Shown: positions 1-6,393, numbered from the stretch's first letter. The stretch is DNA of 7,370 nt from Nocardia sp. (GCA_013361595.1 JABFXT010000809.1:1-7370); one strand, 5' to 3'. The notes: a model not told the origin generated them from the sequence alone. Program-made: numbers and translations.

Positions 1-17
1 GTGTGCTCTTCCGATCT
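1..17 (+). other. Illumina adapter remnant at the contig end (artefact)
   Basis: The first 17 bases, GTGTGCTCTTCCGATCT, are identical to the 3' end of the Illumina TruSeq read-2 adapter, which ends in ...GACGTGTGCTCTTCCGATCT. Natural high-GC sequence begins at base 18. This is untrimmed adapter left at the end of an assembled contig, so nothing should be translated or compared across this stretch. It also shows that the left edge of the window is a physical contig end and that the gene beginning at 332 on the minus strand is cut here. Confidence 0.96.
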
Positions 18-332
18 GAGCCCCGGCTCGGCGGTGACGGCGAGCTCTTCGTAGGCCGGCACCAGCTCACCGGCCACGGGGTGGTGGAAGCGTTCGGTGC
101 CCGACCCGTGCGTGCGGACATTGTGGGCGCCCCGGAGCCGTCGGAAGGTTTCGCTGCGCGTCGGCTCGCCGACCAGGTCTTGCAGTCCGCGATCGTGCGG
201 GTCCCGGCCCGCCGCGGTGCGCATGATCGCCACACACATCTCGGCGAACAGGTCCCGGACACGCGCCCGCTCCGCCTGGGTGCCGATCGGGCGTGAGCGG
301 CACTGGCACGGCGCCGGACCCGATGTCTTCAT
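18..332 (-). pseudogene. MmyB-like transcriptional regulator fragment (ligand-binding domain only, lacks HTH)
   Basis: In the minus frame read from ATG at 332-330 the protein runs about 105 residues into the adapter. It contains RTAAGRDPHDRGLQDLVGEP, then FRRLRGAHNVRTHGSGTERF, then HHPVAGELVPAYEELAV and AEPGL. This is the pattern of the C-terminal half of the MmyB-like ligand-binding domain (MLTR) that follows an N-terminal Xre-type HTH in many actinobacterial regulators (family knowledge). A complete member has roughly 250-300 residues, with an HTH of about 70-80 residues and a further domain start. Neither is present: only about 100 bases separate this ATG from the ferredoxin stop, and none of the three minus frames there looks like an HTH. 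The N-terminal 25 or so residues (MKTSGPAPCQC...) are low-complexity and do not resemble the family. The 3' end, perhaps 20-40 codons, lies beyond the contig. I read it as a 5'-truncated remnant. A misassembly near the contig end or a short ligand-binding-only protein are alternatives. Confidence 0.6.
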
Positions 333-360
333 GACCCGTCGGGCCCTCTGGGCGGGTGAT

Positions 361-394
361 GACGTCGACTGGGCCGAACCTGGTCGGCGACGTC
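361..394 (-). terminator. Possible hairpin downstream of the ferredoxin gene
   Basis: Two copies of the self-complementary GACGTC (361-366 and 389-394) flank an inner perfect stem GCCGA (373-377) / TCGGC (384-388) with a 6-base loop. Transcribed on the minus strand this would begin about 40 bases past the ferredoxin stop at 434. There is no T-tract, so it would not be a canonical intrinsic terminator. T-less hairpins are common in high-GC actinomycetes, and so are chance stems. The rest of 333-433 shows no gene. Confidence 0.25.
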
Positions 395-433
395 GAGTAC
401 GGGCGGGCGGCAGCCGAGATGCGAACCCCGTGT

Positions 434-637
434 TCAGCCCTCGGTCCCGTCGGCGATCTTGATCGCCCATTCGGGGCAGGCGTCCTTGGCTGTCAGCACC
501 GCTTCGTGCAGATCCTCGGGGATATCGTCGGATATCGCCTCGGCGTAGCCGTAGTCGTTGAGCGCGAAGACCTCCGAGCACAGGGTGGTGCAGATACCGT
601 GGCCCTTGCAGGAGTCCTCGTCGACGATGACCTTCAT
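434..637 (-). CDS. 3Fe-4S ferredoxin, redox partner of the adjacent P450
   Basis: This 67-residue acidic protein starts MKVIVDEDSC. It has the single-cluster ferredoxin signature C10-x2-H13-x2-C16 ... C54-P55, followed by EWAIKI. Three cysteines with a non-Cys residue in the second position is the signature of a [3Fe-4S] ferredoxin of the type that delivers electrons to actinobacterial P450s; His at that position is known from mycobacterial P450-linked ferredoxins. An extra Cys (C20) sits at a position usually held by Ala, Asp or similar, just before the EVF segment. The ATG lies 7 bp past the P450 stop, and its ribosome site (GAAGGG) overlaps the end of the P450 gene, so the two are co-transcribed and probably translationally coupled. 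The role is cytoplasmic electron carriage from a reductase encoded elsewhere to the P450 haem. No ferredoxin reductase is in the window. Confidence 0.93.
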   Translation of the reverse strand: MKVIVDEDSCKGHGICTTLCSEVFALNDYGYAEAISDDIPEDLHEAVLTAKDACPEWAIKIADGTEG

Positions 638-644
638 ATGGGGC

Positions 645-1934
645 CTACCCTTCCGTCCGGTCGAATTCCAGGTGCAGCGCGGTGATCCCGCGCAGGATGA
701 AGGTCGGCAGATACTGGTACCTGCGCGCGTCCGCCGGGCCGTGGGCGCTTTCGTCGATCCGGATATCGGTGGTGCGCTCCAGCAGCCGTTTGAACGCCAC
801 CTTCGCCTCGGTGCGGGCCAGCGGAGCGCCCGGGCAGGTGTGGATGCCGCGGCCGAAGGCGATATGGGAGCGGGCGTTCGAACGCTTCGCGTCGAAGACC
901 GTCGGATTCTCGAAGCGCCGCGGGTCGCGGTTGGCGCCGCCATTGGCGAGCATGAGGACGGTGCCCGCCGGGACCTCGACACCGCCGACGGTGCTGGTGG
1001 TCTTCGCGAGCCGGAAATCGCCCTTCACCGGGCTCTCCATCCGCAGCATCTCTTCGATGAAGTTGTTGATGCGCTCGGGGTCGCCGCGCAGCCATGCCTG
1101 CAGTTCCGGGTCCTCGGCGATCAGTTTCAGCCCGGAGGACAGCAGCCGGACGGTGGTTTCCTGGCCGGCCGAGAAGAGGTTGGCGGCCACCCGGACGACG
1201 TCGATCACCTCCGGTCGACCCCCGTCGGGGAAAGTGGCCTCGGCGAGGCTGGTCAGCACGTCACCGCGCGGATTCTCGCGCCGGTCGGCGATATACGCGG
1301 AGAACTTCTCGTAGAGGAATTCGATCGGATTGTGTTCCATCGCGTGATCGGAGCTGGTGCTGCCGACCGTCCCGGTGCGATGCGGGTCGCGCTGCAGCGC
1401 GTTGAGGAACTCCTCCTGGTCCTCCGGCGGTACGCCGAGCAGATCGGCGATGACGTAGAGGGTGAAAGGACCCGCGAAATCGCGGATGAGTTCGCCCTTT
1501 CCGGGGGCCAGATACTCGTCGAGCATCTTATCGGCCAGATCCCACATCGCCTCTTCGTTCTCCTTGAGGCGTTTCGGAGTGATCAGCCGCATGAGCAGCC
1601 CGCGGTGCGCGGTATGTGTCGGTGGGTCCAGGGCCGGGAGCTGATCGCTGAACGGCAGCGATTCCCGGTGCTCGGCGATCAGCGCGTCGGCGTCGGAGTT
1701 CTCGTCGAGGGGAACCGGAAATCCGGGGAAGGGTCCGGTCACCGAGATACAGGAGGAGAACCGCTCGGCGTCGTTGAGGACTTCCAGGGCCTCGTCGTAG
1801 CCGGTCACCATCATGACGTTGTGGTGCTTCTCCCGGGTCACCGGGCACTGTTCGCGCAGCGCATCGAAGTAGGGGTAGGGATCAGCGACCAATTCCTGCC
1901 CGAGGAAGAAGTCCAGATCCTCGAAATTTCTCAC
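645..1934 (-). CDS. Cytochrome P450 (bacterial class I, ferredoxin-dependent)
   Basis: This soluble P450 monooxygenase has 429 residues, with no membrane anchor, as is usual for actinobacterial CYPs. Landmarks in order: DPYPYFDALRE near residue 18; C-helix DPPTHTAHR at 103-111 (HxxxR, H107/R111); I-helix SAGQETT at 255-261, the oxygen-activating acid-Thr pair being E259/T260; K-helix ExxR at E295-R298; and the haem-ligand loop FGRGIHTCPG at 360-369 with C367 as thiolate ligand. The frame is open to an ATG at 2000, but I prefer the GTG at 1934. It is preceded by AAGGGA with about 8 bases of spacing, it places the conserved N-terminus correctly, and the upstream extension is Gly/Arg-rich and would occupy the divergent promoter. 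It lies immediately upstream of its ferredoxin (7 bp) and divergent from the acyl-CoA dehydrogenase operon, so it probably hydroxylates the substrate of that pathway. I cannot assign a CYP family or substrate. The overall class is certain. Confidence 0.96.
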   Translation of the reverse strand: MRNFEDLDFFLGQELVADPYPYFDALREQCPVTREKHHNVMMVTGYDEALEVLNDAERFSSCISVTGPFPGFPVPLDENSDADALIAEHRESLPFSDQLPALDPPTHTAHRGLLMRLITPKRLKENEEAMWDLADKMLDEYLAPGKGELIRDFAGPFTLYVIADLLGVPPEDQEEFLNALQRDPHRTGTVGSTSSDHAMEHNPIEFLYEKFSAYIADRRENPRGDVLTSLAEATFPDGGRPEVIDVVRVAANLFSAGQETTVRLLSSGLKLIAEDPELQAWLRGDPERINNFIEEMLRMESPVKGDFRLAKTTSTVGGVEVPAGTVLMLANGGANRDPRRFENPTVFDAKRSNARSHIAFGRGIHTCPGAPLARTEAKVAFKRLLERTTDIRIDESAHGPADARRYQYLPTFILRGITALHLEFDRTEG

Positions 1935-2076
1935 GTGACGGTTCCCTTCGGTCGGCCGGCACCCACCGCCACGAGCAGCTCCGCCGGTTGACTTTCGCAT
2001 TTGAGAATATAACTCTCATCTGTGAGTATGAGATTTCCACACGCTGTGCCGTGCGTCAACCGGAGGACCGGCGAAC
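1935..2076. promoter_or_regulatory. Divergent control region between P450 and acyl-CoA dehydrogenase operons, with clustered half-sites
   Basis: The 142 bp between the P450 GTG and the dehydrogenase ATG holds a markedly AT-rich patch (about 1988-2037) in otherwise GC-rich DNA. Within it are TGAGA (2002-2006), TCTCA (2014-2018), TGAG (2023-2026) and TGAGA (2029-2033). They give overlapping inverted repeats: TGAGA-N7-TCTCA (2002-2018), CTCA-N4-TGAG (2015-2026) and TCTCAT-N8-ATGAGA (2014-2033, perfect 6-bp arms). This looks like a multi-site operator for a dimeric regulator such as TetR, GntR or MarR, controlling both operons (inference). TTGACT at 1988-1993 and TATAAC at 2008-2013 resemble promoter hexamers but are only 14 bp apart, so I do not assign a promoter. 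GGAGG at 2062-2066 is the ribosome site of the dehydrogenase gene, 10 bases before its ATG. Confidence 0.6.
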
Positions 2077-3234
2077 ATGACCCTTGATCTCACCGCTGAC
2101 CAGCGGCTCTTCCAGCAGACTGCCCGGGAATTCCTGGCGGAGACAGTCCCGGTCGCGACAGTACGCGCGCTCGGCGAGGCGGGGACCGGATTCGACGATC
2201 AGTGGTGGCGCTCCGCCGCCGAGCTGGGCTGGACCGCGATGCTGGTCACGGAAGACCACGGTGGCGGTACCATATCCGGCCGGCCGATGACCGAATTGGC
2301 GTTGATCGCAACGGAACTCGGCCGGACGTGCGCGCCCGGCCCGTTCGTCACCACCAACGCGGTGCTGGCCGGACTGGCGACCGCGGCCGCGGGGCACGCC
2401 GAGACGATCACCGGGATCGTGGCGGGTACGGCGATCGCCTCCTGGGCGGTCTACGAGCCGGGACGCGGTCTCGATATCGTCAACGCGCTCGCCGCCGGGG
2501 CGGCTCCCGCCGACGGGGAATGGGCGCGTGCGGTCCGGGACGGGGCCGGGTACCGCCTGACCGGCGTGAAGGATCGCGTCGAAGCGGGCGACCGCGCCGA
2601 TATCCTCCTGGTGACCGCGCAGAGCGCGGACGGGCCGGTACAACTCCTGGTGCCCACCGACGCGCCCGGCGTCACCGTCACCCCGACCTGGACCCTGGAC
2701 CTCGTCCGGCGCACCGCCCGGATCGACTTCGCCGACGTGGCGGTGCCCTCGGACGCCGTGGTGCACACCGGTCCCGCCGCGGCCTCCGCCGTCCGTGCCC
2801 AGTTGCACACCGCCGCCGTGCTGACCGCGGCCGAGACGGTGGGCGCCACCGCCGAGGCGATGGCGGCGACGCTGGGCTGGCTCGCCGACCGCTACACCTT
2901 CGGCCGTCCGCTGGCCTCCTATCAGGCGCTCAAACACCGGATGGCCGACAACAAGACCTGGCTCGAGGCCTGCCGCGCGACCGCGGGCGCGGCCGCGGCC
3001 GCCTGCGACGACGATCCGGGCACCGCGGCGGAGGCGGTGAGCGTCGCGAAATCGTATGTGGGTGCGAAAGCTCCGGTGATCGGCCAGGACTGTGTGCAAC
3101 TGCACGGGGGGATCGGGGTCACCTGGGAACACGATCTGCATCTGTACCTGCGGCGGATCGGACTCGGCCGCGCGCTCTACGGCACTCCTGAGGAACACCG
3201 CCGCCGGATCACCGACCTCCTCGTCGCCGCGTAG
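2077..3234 (+). CDS. Acyl-CoA dehydrogenase family protein, probable non-catalytic partner subunit (FadE)
   Basis: The protein has 385 residues in the usual acyl-CoA dehydrogenase order: an N-terminal helical domain starting LTADQRLFQQTAREFL, a beta domain in the middle (about 115-235), and a C-terminal helical domain with FGRPLASYQALKHRMAD at 275-291 and QLHGGIGVTWEHDLHLYLRR at 341-360. These C-terminal segments form the FAD-binding/dimer region in the family. Where MCAD-type enzymes carry the catalytic Glu (IYEGT-like), this protein reads ALYGTPEEH, so that Glu is missing. The mid-domain flavin motif typical of full enzymes is also degenerate. Loss of the base in one of two adjacent FadE genes is characteristic of actinobacterial alpha2beta2 heteromeric dehydrogenases such as the ChsE (FadE28-FadE29) type, so I infer it pairs with the next gene product, 33 bp downstream. 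It is first gene of a four-gene operon. GGAGG 10 bases before the ATG fixes the start. The substrate is presumably a CoA thioester; which one is unknown. Confidence 0.9.
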   Translation: MTLDLTADQRLFQQTAREFLAETVPVATVRALGEAGTGFDDQWWRSAAELGWTAMLVTEDHGGGTISGRPMTELALIATELGRTCAPGPFVTTNAVLAGLATAAAGHAETITGIVAGTAIASWAVYEPGRGLDIVNALAAGAAPADGEWARAVRDGAGYRLTGVKDRVEAGDRADILLVTAQSADGPVQLLVPTDAPGVTVTPTWTLDLVRRTARIDFADVAVPSDAVVHTGPAAASAVRAQLHTAAVLTAAETVGATAEAMAATLGWLADRYTFGRPLASYQALKHRMADNKTWLEACRATAGAAAAACDDDPGTAAEAVSVAKSYVGAKAPVIGQDCVQLHGGIGVTWEHDLHLYLRRIGLGRALYGTPEEHRRRITDLLVAA

Positions 3235-3267
3235 CGCGGCCGATCTCCCCCGGAAGGCAGTACCGCT

Positions 3268-4497
3268 ATGACCACCGAACTGGAACCGGTATCCGAGTTC
3301 CGTGACCGCGCCCGGGCCTGGTTGCGCGACAACCTGCCGCCCGCGCCGCCGGATCAGGGGCCGCCCGACAGCAAAGAGGAATGGGACCGGGCCCGGGAAT
3401 TACAGCGGATGCTCCACGACGGGGGCTTCGCGGGTATCTGCTTCCCGGCGGAATACGGCGGCCTGGGCCTCACACCCGCCCATCAGCAGGCGTTCACCAA
3501 AGAGTCCTACGCCTACGAGATGCCGGTCATCCTGAACGTGCCGACGCTGTCCATCTGCGCCGCCACCCTGGCCGATCTCGGCACCGAAGCGCAGAAGCGC
3601 GAATATCTGCCCGCGGTACTGCGCGGTGATCTCGTACTCGTGCAGTTGCTGTCCGAACCGAACGGCGGGTCGGATCTGGCCGGGCTCACCACCCGGGCCG
3701 AACGCGACGGCGAGCGCTGGATCCTCAACGGTTCCAAGATCTGGAGTTCGGGCGCCTACGCGGCGGACTACGGTCTGTGCCTGGCCCGTACCAACTGGGA
3801 CGTGCCCAAACACCGCGGGCTCACCATGTTCCTGGTCCCCATCGGGGCTCCCGGTGTCACCGTGCAGCGGATCAAGCAGGTCACCGGATCCACCGAGTTC
3901 TGCCAGGAGTTCTTCGACGATGTGGTCCTCGGCGCCGACGCGGTGATCGGTGAGGTCGACAACGGCTGGGAGGCCGCGTCCCGGCTGCTCTACCACGAAC
4001 GTTCGGCCATCGGCGGCACCTCGCCCTATATCAGTGGTGCCCGCCCGCATCTCGGCGGTGAGGAATCACCGATCCTGGATATCGCCCGCGCCAGCGGACA
4101 ACTCGACGATATCCGGGTCCGCGAGGATATCGGCGAAGCGCGGGCGATGAAGGTGGTCCGCGATCAGCTCATCGACCACATCACGCGGAGTGTGCTGGCC
4201 GGGGAACTGCCGCCGGCCGCCGGATCGATCACCCGGCTGTTCAGCGCCGAGAACTCCTGGCTGCAAACCGATCTGGCCGTGAAGGTCGCGGGTTCGGCCG
4301 CCGCCACCCATGCTCCCGGCGACCCCGTCGACACGGCCCGGATCGGCACCGATTTCCTGTTCCGGGCCGCCTGGAGTCTCGCGGGCGGCAGTACCGAGAT
4401 CGCGCGCAATGTGATCAGCGAACGGGTGCTGGGGATGCCGCGGGAGTACGCCGCCGACCGGGACGTGCCGTTCAACCAGGTCAGACGGGGCCGGTAG
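3268..4497 (+). CDS. Acyl-CoA dehydrogenase, probable catalytic subunit (FadE29-like)
   Basis: This 409-residue FAD enzyme would introduce an alpha,beta double bond into an acyl-CoA. Visible landmarks: GFAGICFPAEYGGLGLTP at 53-70; LLSEPNGGSDLAGL at 127-140 (FAD-binding loop); WILNGSKIWSSGAYAADYGL at 151-170; KHRGLTMFLVP at 181-191; YHERSAIGG at 242-250; and SLAGGSTEIARNVISERVLG at 370-389. At the MCAD catalytic-Glu position the last motif has Gly (AGGSTEI), not Glu. E244 in YHER lies on helix G, where isovaleryl-CoA-type and ChsE-type dehydrogenases place their catalytic base, so I take E244 as the probable base (inference). Sequence style is that of actinobacterial FadE26/FadE29-like subunits, which work in alpha2beta2 complexes with a base-less partner, here the gene just upstream. 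GGAAGG lies 10 bases before the ATG. It is 34 bp from the following luciferase-like gene. Confidence 0.94.
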   Translation: MTTELEPVSEFRDRARAWLRDNLPPAPPDQGPPDSKEEWDRARELQRMLHDGGFAGICFPAEYGGLGLTPAHQQAFTKESYAYEMPVILNVPTLSICAATLADLGTEAQKREYLPAVLRGDLVLVQLLSEPNGGSDLAGLTTRAERDGERWILNGSKIWSSGAYAADYGLCLARTNWDVPKHRGLTMFLVPIGAPGVTVQRIKQVTGSTEFCQEFFDDVVLGADAVIGEVDNGWEAASRLLYHERSAIGGTSPYISGARPHLGGEESPILDIARASGQLDDIRVREDIGEARAMKVVRDQLIDHITRSVLAGELPPAAGSITRLFSAENSWLQTDLAVKVAGSAAATHAPGDPVDTARIGTDFLFRAAWSLAGGSTEIARNVISERVLGMPREYAADRDVPFNQVRRGR

Positions 4498-4531
4498 GAC
4501 ACCGGATCCCGGCGAATTCGCGGAGGTAGCA

Positions 4532-5449
4532 ATGCGGTTCATCTTCCACTACCCCGAAACCGGCGGCGTGGACGCGGATGTCCTCGACCCCGGGCCGCTG
4601 GGGGAGGTCGCACGCACGGCCGAGCAGGCCGGTTTCGCCGGGTTCTCGCTCAGTGAGCATCCGGCACCGGGCGCCCGCTGGCTGCATGCCGGTGGCCATC
4701 AGACCCTGGACCCGTTCGTCTCGCTGGGGTACGCGGCGGCGCTGACCCAGCGGATCCGGTTGATCACCTATCTCTCGGTGGCGCCCTACCGGAACCCGAT
4801 GCTGCTCGCCAAAGCGGCGGCTACGCTGGACAAACTGTCGGGCGGCCGGGCCGTCCTCGGAATCGGCACCGGCTATCTGAAGGGTGAATTCCACGCGTTG
4901 GGCGTGGATTTCGAGGAGCGCAACACCCTCTTCGACGAAACTCTCGATGTACTTCCGCTGCACTGGCGAGGTGAGCCGTTCAGCTATACCGGGAAGCATT
5001 TCAGTGCGCGCGATGTGCAGGCCCGCCCGATGCCGGTGCAGCAACCCATCCCGATCTGGATCGGCGGTAATTCCGCGTTGAGCCGGCGCCGGGTGGCGCG
5101 GGCCGCGCACGGCTGGATCCCGATGTCGGGTGGTGCCGAACTCAGCGGCACCGCCCGCACCCCGCAGCTGGGCACACTCGAGGACCTGGCCCGCAAGATC
5201 GCCGATATCCGCTCGGCGGCCGCGGACAGCGGCCGCACCGACCATATCGACCTCGTGTACTCCTACAACCACACCGGACTCACCGGTCCCGGCGTCGATC
5301 CGGGCCCGCACCGGGAGGCTTTCGCCGAACTGGCGCGCGCCGGGGTGGACTGGATCACCGTCTCCACCCGGGCCGGTGTGCACGACACGCTCGATCCGGC
5401 CGTCACCTTCGATTTCCTGATGTCCTTCGGCGCGGACTACATCGAGTGA
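4532..5449 (+). CDS. LLM-class oxidoreductase, probably F420-dependent (TIGR03619-type)
   Basis: This 305-residue luciferase-like monooxygenase-fold (TIM barrel) protein of typical length for the family starts MRFIFHYPE. Family segments are SLSEHPAP at 39-46, LTQRIRLITYLSVAPYRNP at 71-89, LAKAAATLDKLSGGRAVLG at 92-110, IGTGYLKGEFHALGVDFEER at 111-130, and IPIWIGGNSALSRRRVARAA at 173-192, followed by HGW. The IGxGYLKxEF and RxxLFDE signatures match actinobacterial members that use coenzyme F420, not FMN, but cofactor choice cannot be proven from sequence. Such enzymes catalyse hydride transfer between F420 and alcohols, ketones, enones or other substrates. Here it sits third in an operon with two acyl-CoA dehydrogenases and an SDR, so a redox step on a catabolic intermediate is likely. 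GGAGG lies 7 bases before the ATG. Its TGA is 14 bp from the next start. Confidence 0.92.
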   Translation: MRFIFHYPETGGVDADVLDPGPLGEVARTAEQAGFAGFSLSEHPAPGARWLHAGGHQTLDPFVSLGYAAALTQRIRLITYLSVAPYRNPMLLAKAAATLDKLSGGRAVLGIGTGYLKGEFHALGVDFEERNTLFDETLDVLPLHWRGEPFSYTGKHFSARDVQARPMPVQQPIPIWIGGNSALSRRRVARAAHGWIPMSGGAELSGTARTPQLGTLEDLARKIADIRSAAADSGRTDHIDLVYSYNHTGLTGPGVDPGPHREAFAELARAGVDWITVSTRAGVHDTLDPAVTFDFLMSFGADYIE

Positions 5450-5463
5450 GGGAGGCGGACCGA

Positions 5464-6327
5464 ATGGGCTGGTTCGAGGAACGCGGCGATCTGGACGGCC
5501 GAGTGGCGGTGGTGACCGGGGGAGCCGGGGGACTGGGCCGGGCGATCGTCACGGATCTGGCCGCCAACGGGGTACGTCCGGCCGTCGTGGATCTCGATCC
5601 CGCGGCGACGGCCGGACTGCGGCGGTCGCTGGCGGAACGGAACGTCGACGCGGTCGTTCACGAGGGCGACGCCCGGGACCCGGATGTGCTGGCGGAGTTG
5701 TTCGATGCGGCCGATGCCCGGTGGGGTCGGCTCGACATCCTGGTGAATGTGGTCGGCGGCACCTTCCGCGCGCCGTTCATTGATACCCGCCCGACGGGCT
5801 GGGACGCACTGTTGCGCACCAACCTGACCCATGTGCTGCACGCCTGCCGGCTGGCCGTCCCCCGGATGCGCGCCGGCGGTCGCGGCGGCAGCATCATCAA
5901 CATCACGACTATCGAAGCGCATCGTGCCGCACCGGGTTTCGCGGTGTACGCGGCGGCGAAGGCCGCGGTGGAACAGTTCGCCCGCACTCTCGCCGTCGAG
6001 GTGGCGCCGGACGGGATCCGGGTCAACAACATCGCCCCTGATTTCGTACCCACCCCGAACCTGGAGCGGATCGGGACCGGCGACAACGCCATGACCGATC
6101 CGGACGGGGTCCGGGTGGCGATCCCGATGGGCCGCGCCGGCCATCCGACCGATATCTCGCACTGCGCGGTGTTCCTGGCTTCCGGCCTGTCGTCCTATCT
6201 CACCGGCACCACCCTGCATCCCGACGGCGGAACCCGGGCGTCGGCCGGTTGGTTCAACTGGCCGGAGGAGGGCTGGGCCAATCACGCTCCGCTGCGGGTG
6301 CTGCGGGCGGGCGAGCAGGCGCAGTAG
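5464..6327 (+). CDS. Short-chain dehydrogenase/reductase (classical SDR, Thr in place of catalytic Ser)
   Basis: This 287-residue Rossmann-fold NAD(P)-dependent dehydrogenase has the cofactor loop TGGAGGLG at 18-25, D43 at the end of beta-2 (VVDLD) suggesting NAD(H), LVNVVGG at 93-99 for the usual NNAG region, and N120 in RTNLTH. The catalytic Y162-AAA-K166 is followed by a PDFVPTP loop and a FNWPEEGW tail at 264-271. The residue 13 before the Tyr, normally Ser, is T149 (NITTIEAH). Thr occurs naturally at this site in a minority of SDRs, so activity is probable but not assured. I start at ATG 5464, preceded by GGGAGG at 8-base spacing. An upstream GTG at 5446 would overlap the previous stop and is less well placed. 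It is last gene of the operon. The likely role is oxidation of a hydroxy intermediate or reduction of a ketone in the same pathway. The FNWP C-terminal tail is a feature I associate with actinobacterial SDRs only by general impression. Confidence 0.93.
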   Translation: MGWFEERGDLDGRVAVVTGGAGGLGRAIVTDLAANGVRPAVVDLDPAATAGLRRSLAERNVDAVVHEGDARDPDVLAELFDAADARWGRLDILVNVVGGTFRAPFIDTRPTGWDALLRTNLTHVLHACRLAVPRMRAGGRGGSIINITTIEAHRAAPGFAVYAAAKAAVEQFARTLAVEVAPDGIRVNNIAPDFVPTPNLERIGTGDNAMTDPDGVRVAIPMGRAGHPTDISHCAVFLASGLSSYLTGTTLHPDGGTRASAGWFNWPEEGWANHAPLRVLRAGEQAQ

Positions 6328-6351
6328 CGGGGCAGAACTTTCTCCGATGCG

Positions 6352-6370
6352 CGCTGCTGGACCCGCAGCG
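6352..6370. terminator. Hairpin in the convergent intergenic gap
   Basis: CGCTGC (6352-6357) and GCAGCG (6365-6370) form a perfect 6-bp stem with a 7-base loop, 24 bases past the SDR stop and before the convergent marR stop at 6404. Its position suits a bidirectional terminator, but there is no T-tract on either side, so function is a guess. Confidence 0.3.
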
Positions 6371-6393
6371 GTTCGCGCCCGGATCGTCGCGCT

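Noticed and set aside
361..396. GACGTCGA direct repeat as an attachment site or mobile-element end
   Set aside because: It is only 8 bp and self-complementary at its core, with no transposase, integrase, tRNA or target duplication nearby. A hairpin explains it better.
558..1991. Long plus-strand open frame of 477 codons opposite the P450 gene
   Set aside because: It is antisense to a P450 with every hallmark motif. Its length comes from GC-rich third positions on the opposite strand, and its protein matches no family I recognise.
1988..2013. TTGACT ... TATAAC promoter for the acyl-CoA dehydrogenase operon
   Set aside because: The hexamers are only 14 bp apart, outside the usual 16-18 bp spacing, and the second overlaps the repeat cluster. 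I kept the region as regulatory but did not assign a promoter.
2056..3198. Minus-strand open frame of 380 codons opposite the first acyl-CoA dehydrogenase
   Set aside because: Gly/Arg/Pro-rich composition with no domain, overlapping a clear acyl-CoA dehydrogenase. It is a typical GC-rich shadow frame, as is the Arg-rich plus frame at 2202-3191.
4481..6285. Minus-strand open frames opposite the LLM and SDR genes (4481-5383 and 5437-6285)
   Set aside because: Both are antisense to well-supported enzymes with intact motifs and have low-complexity products with no recognisable family.
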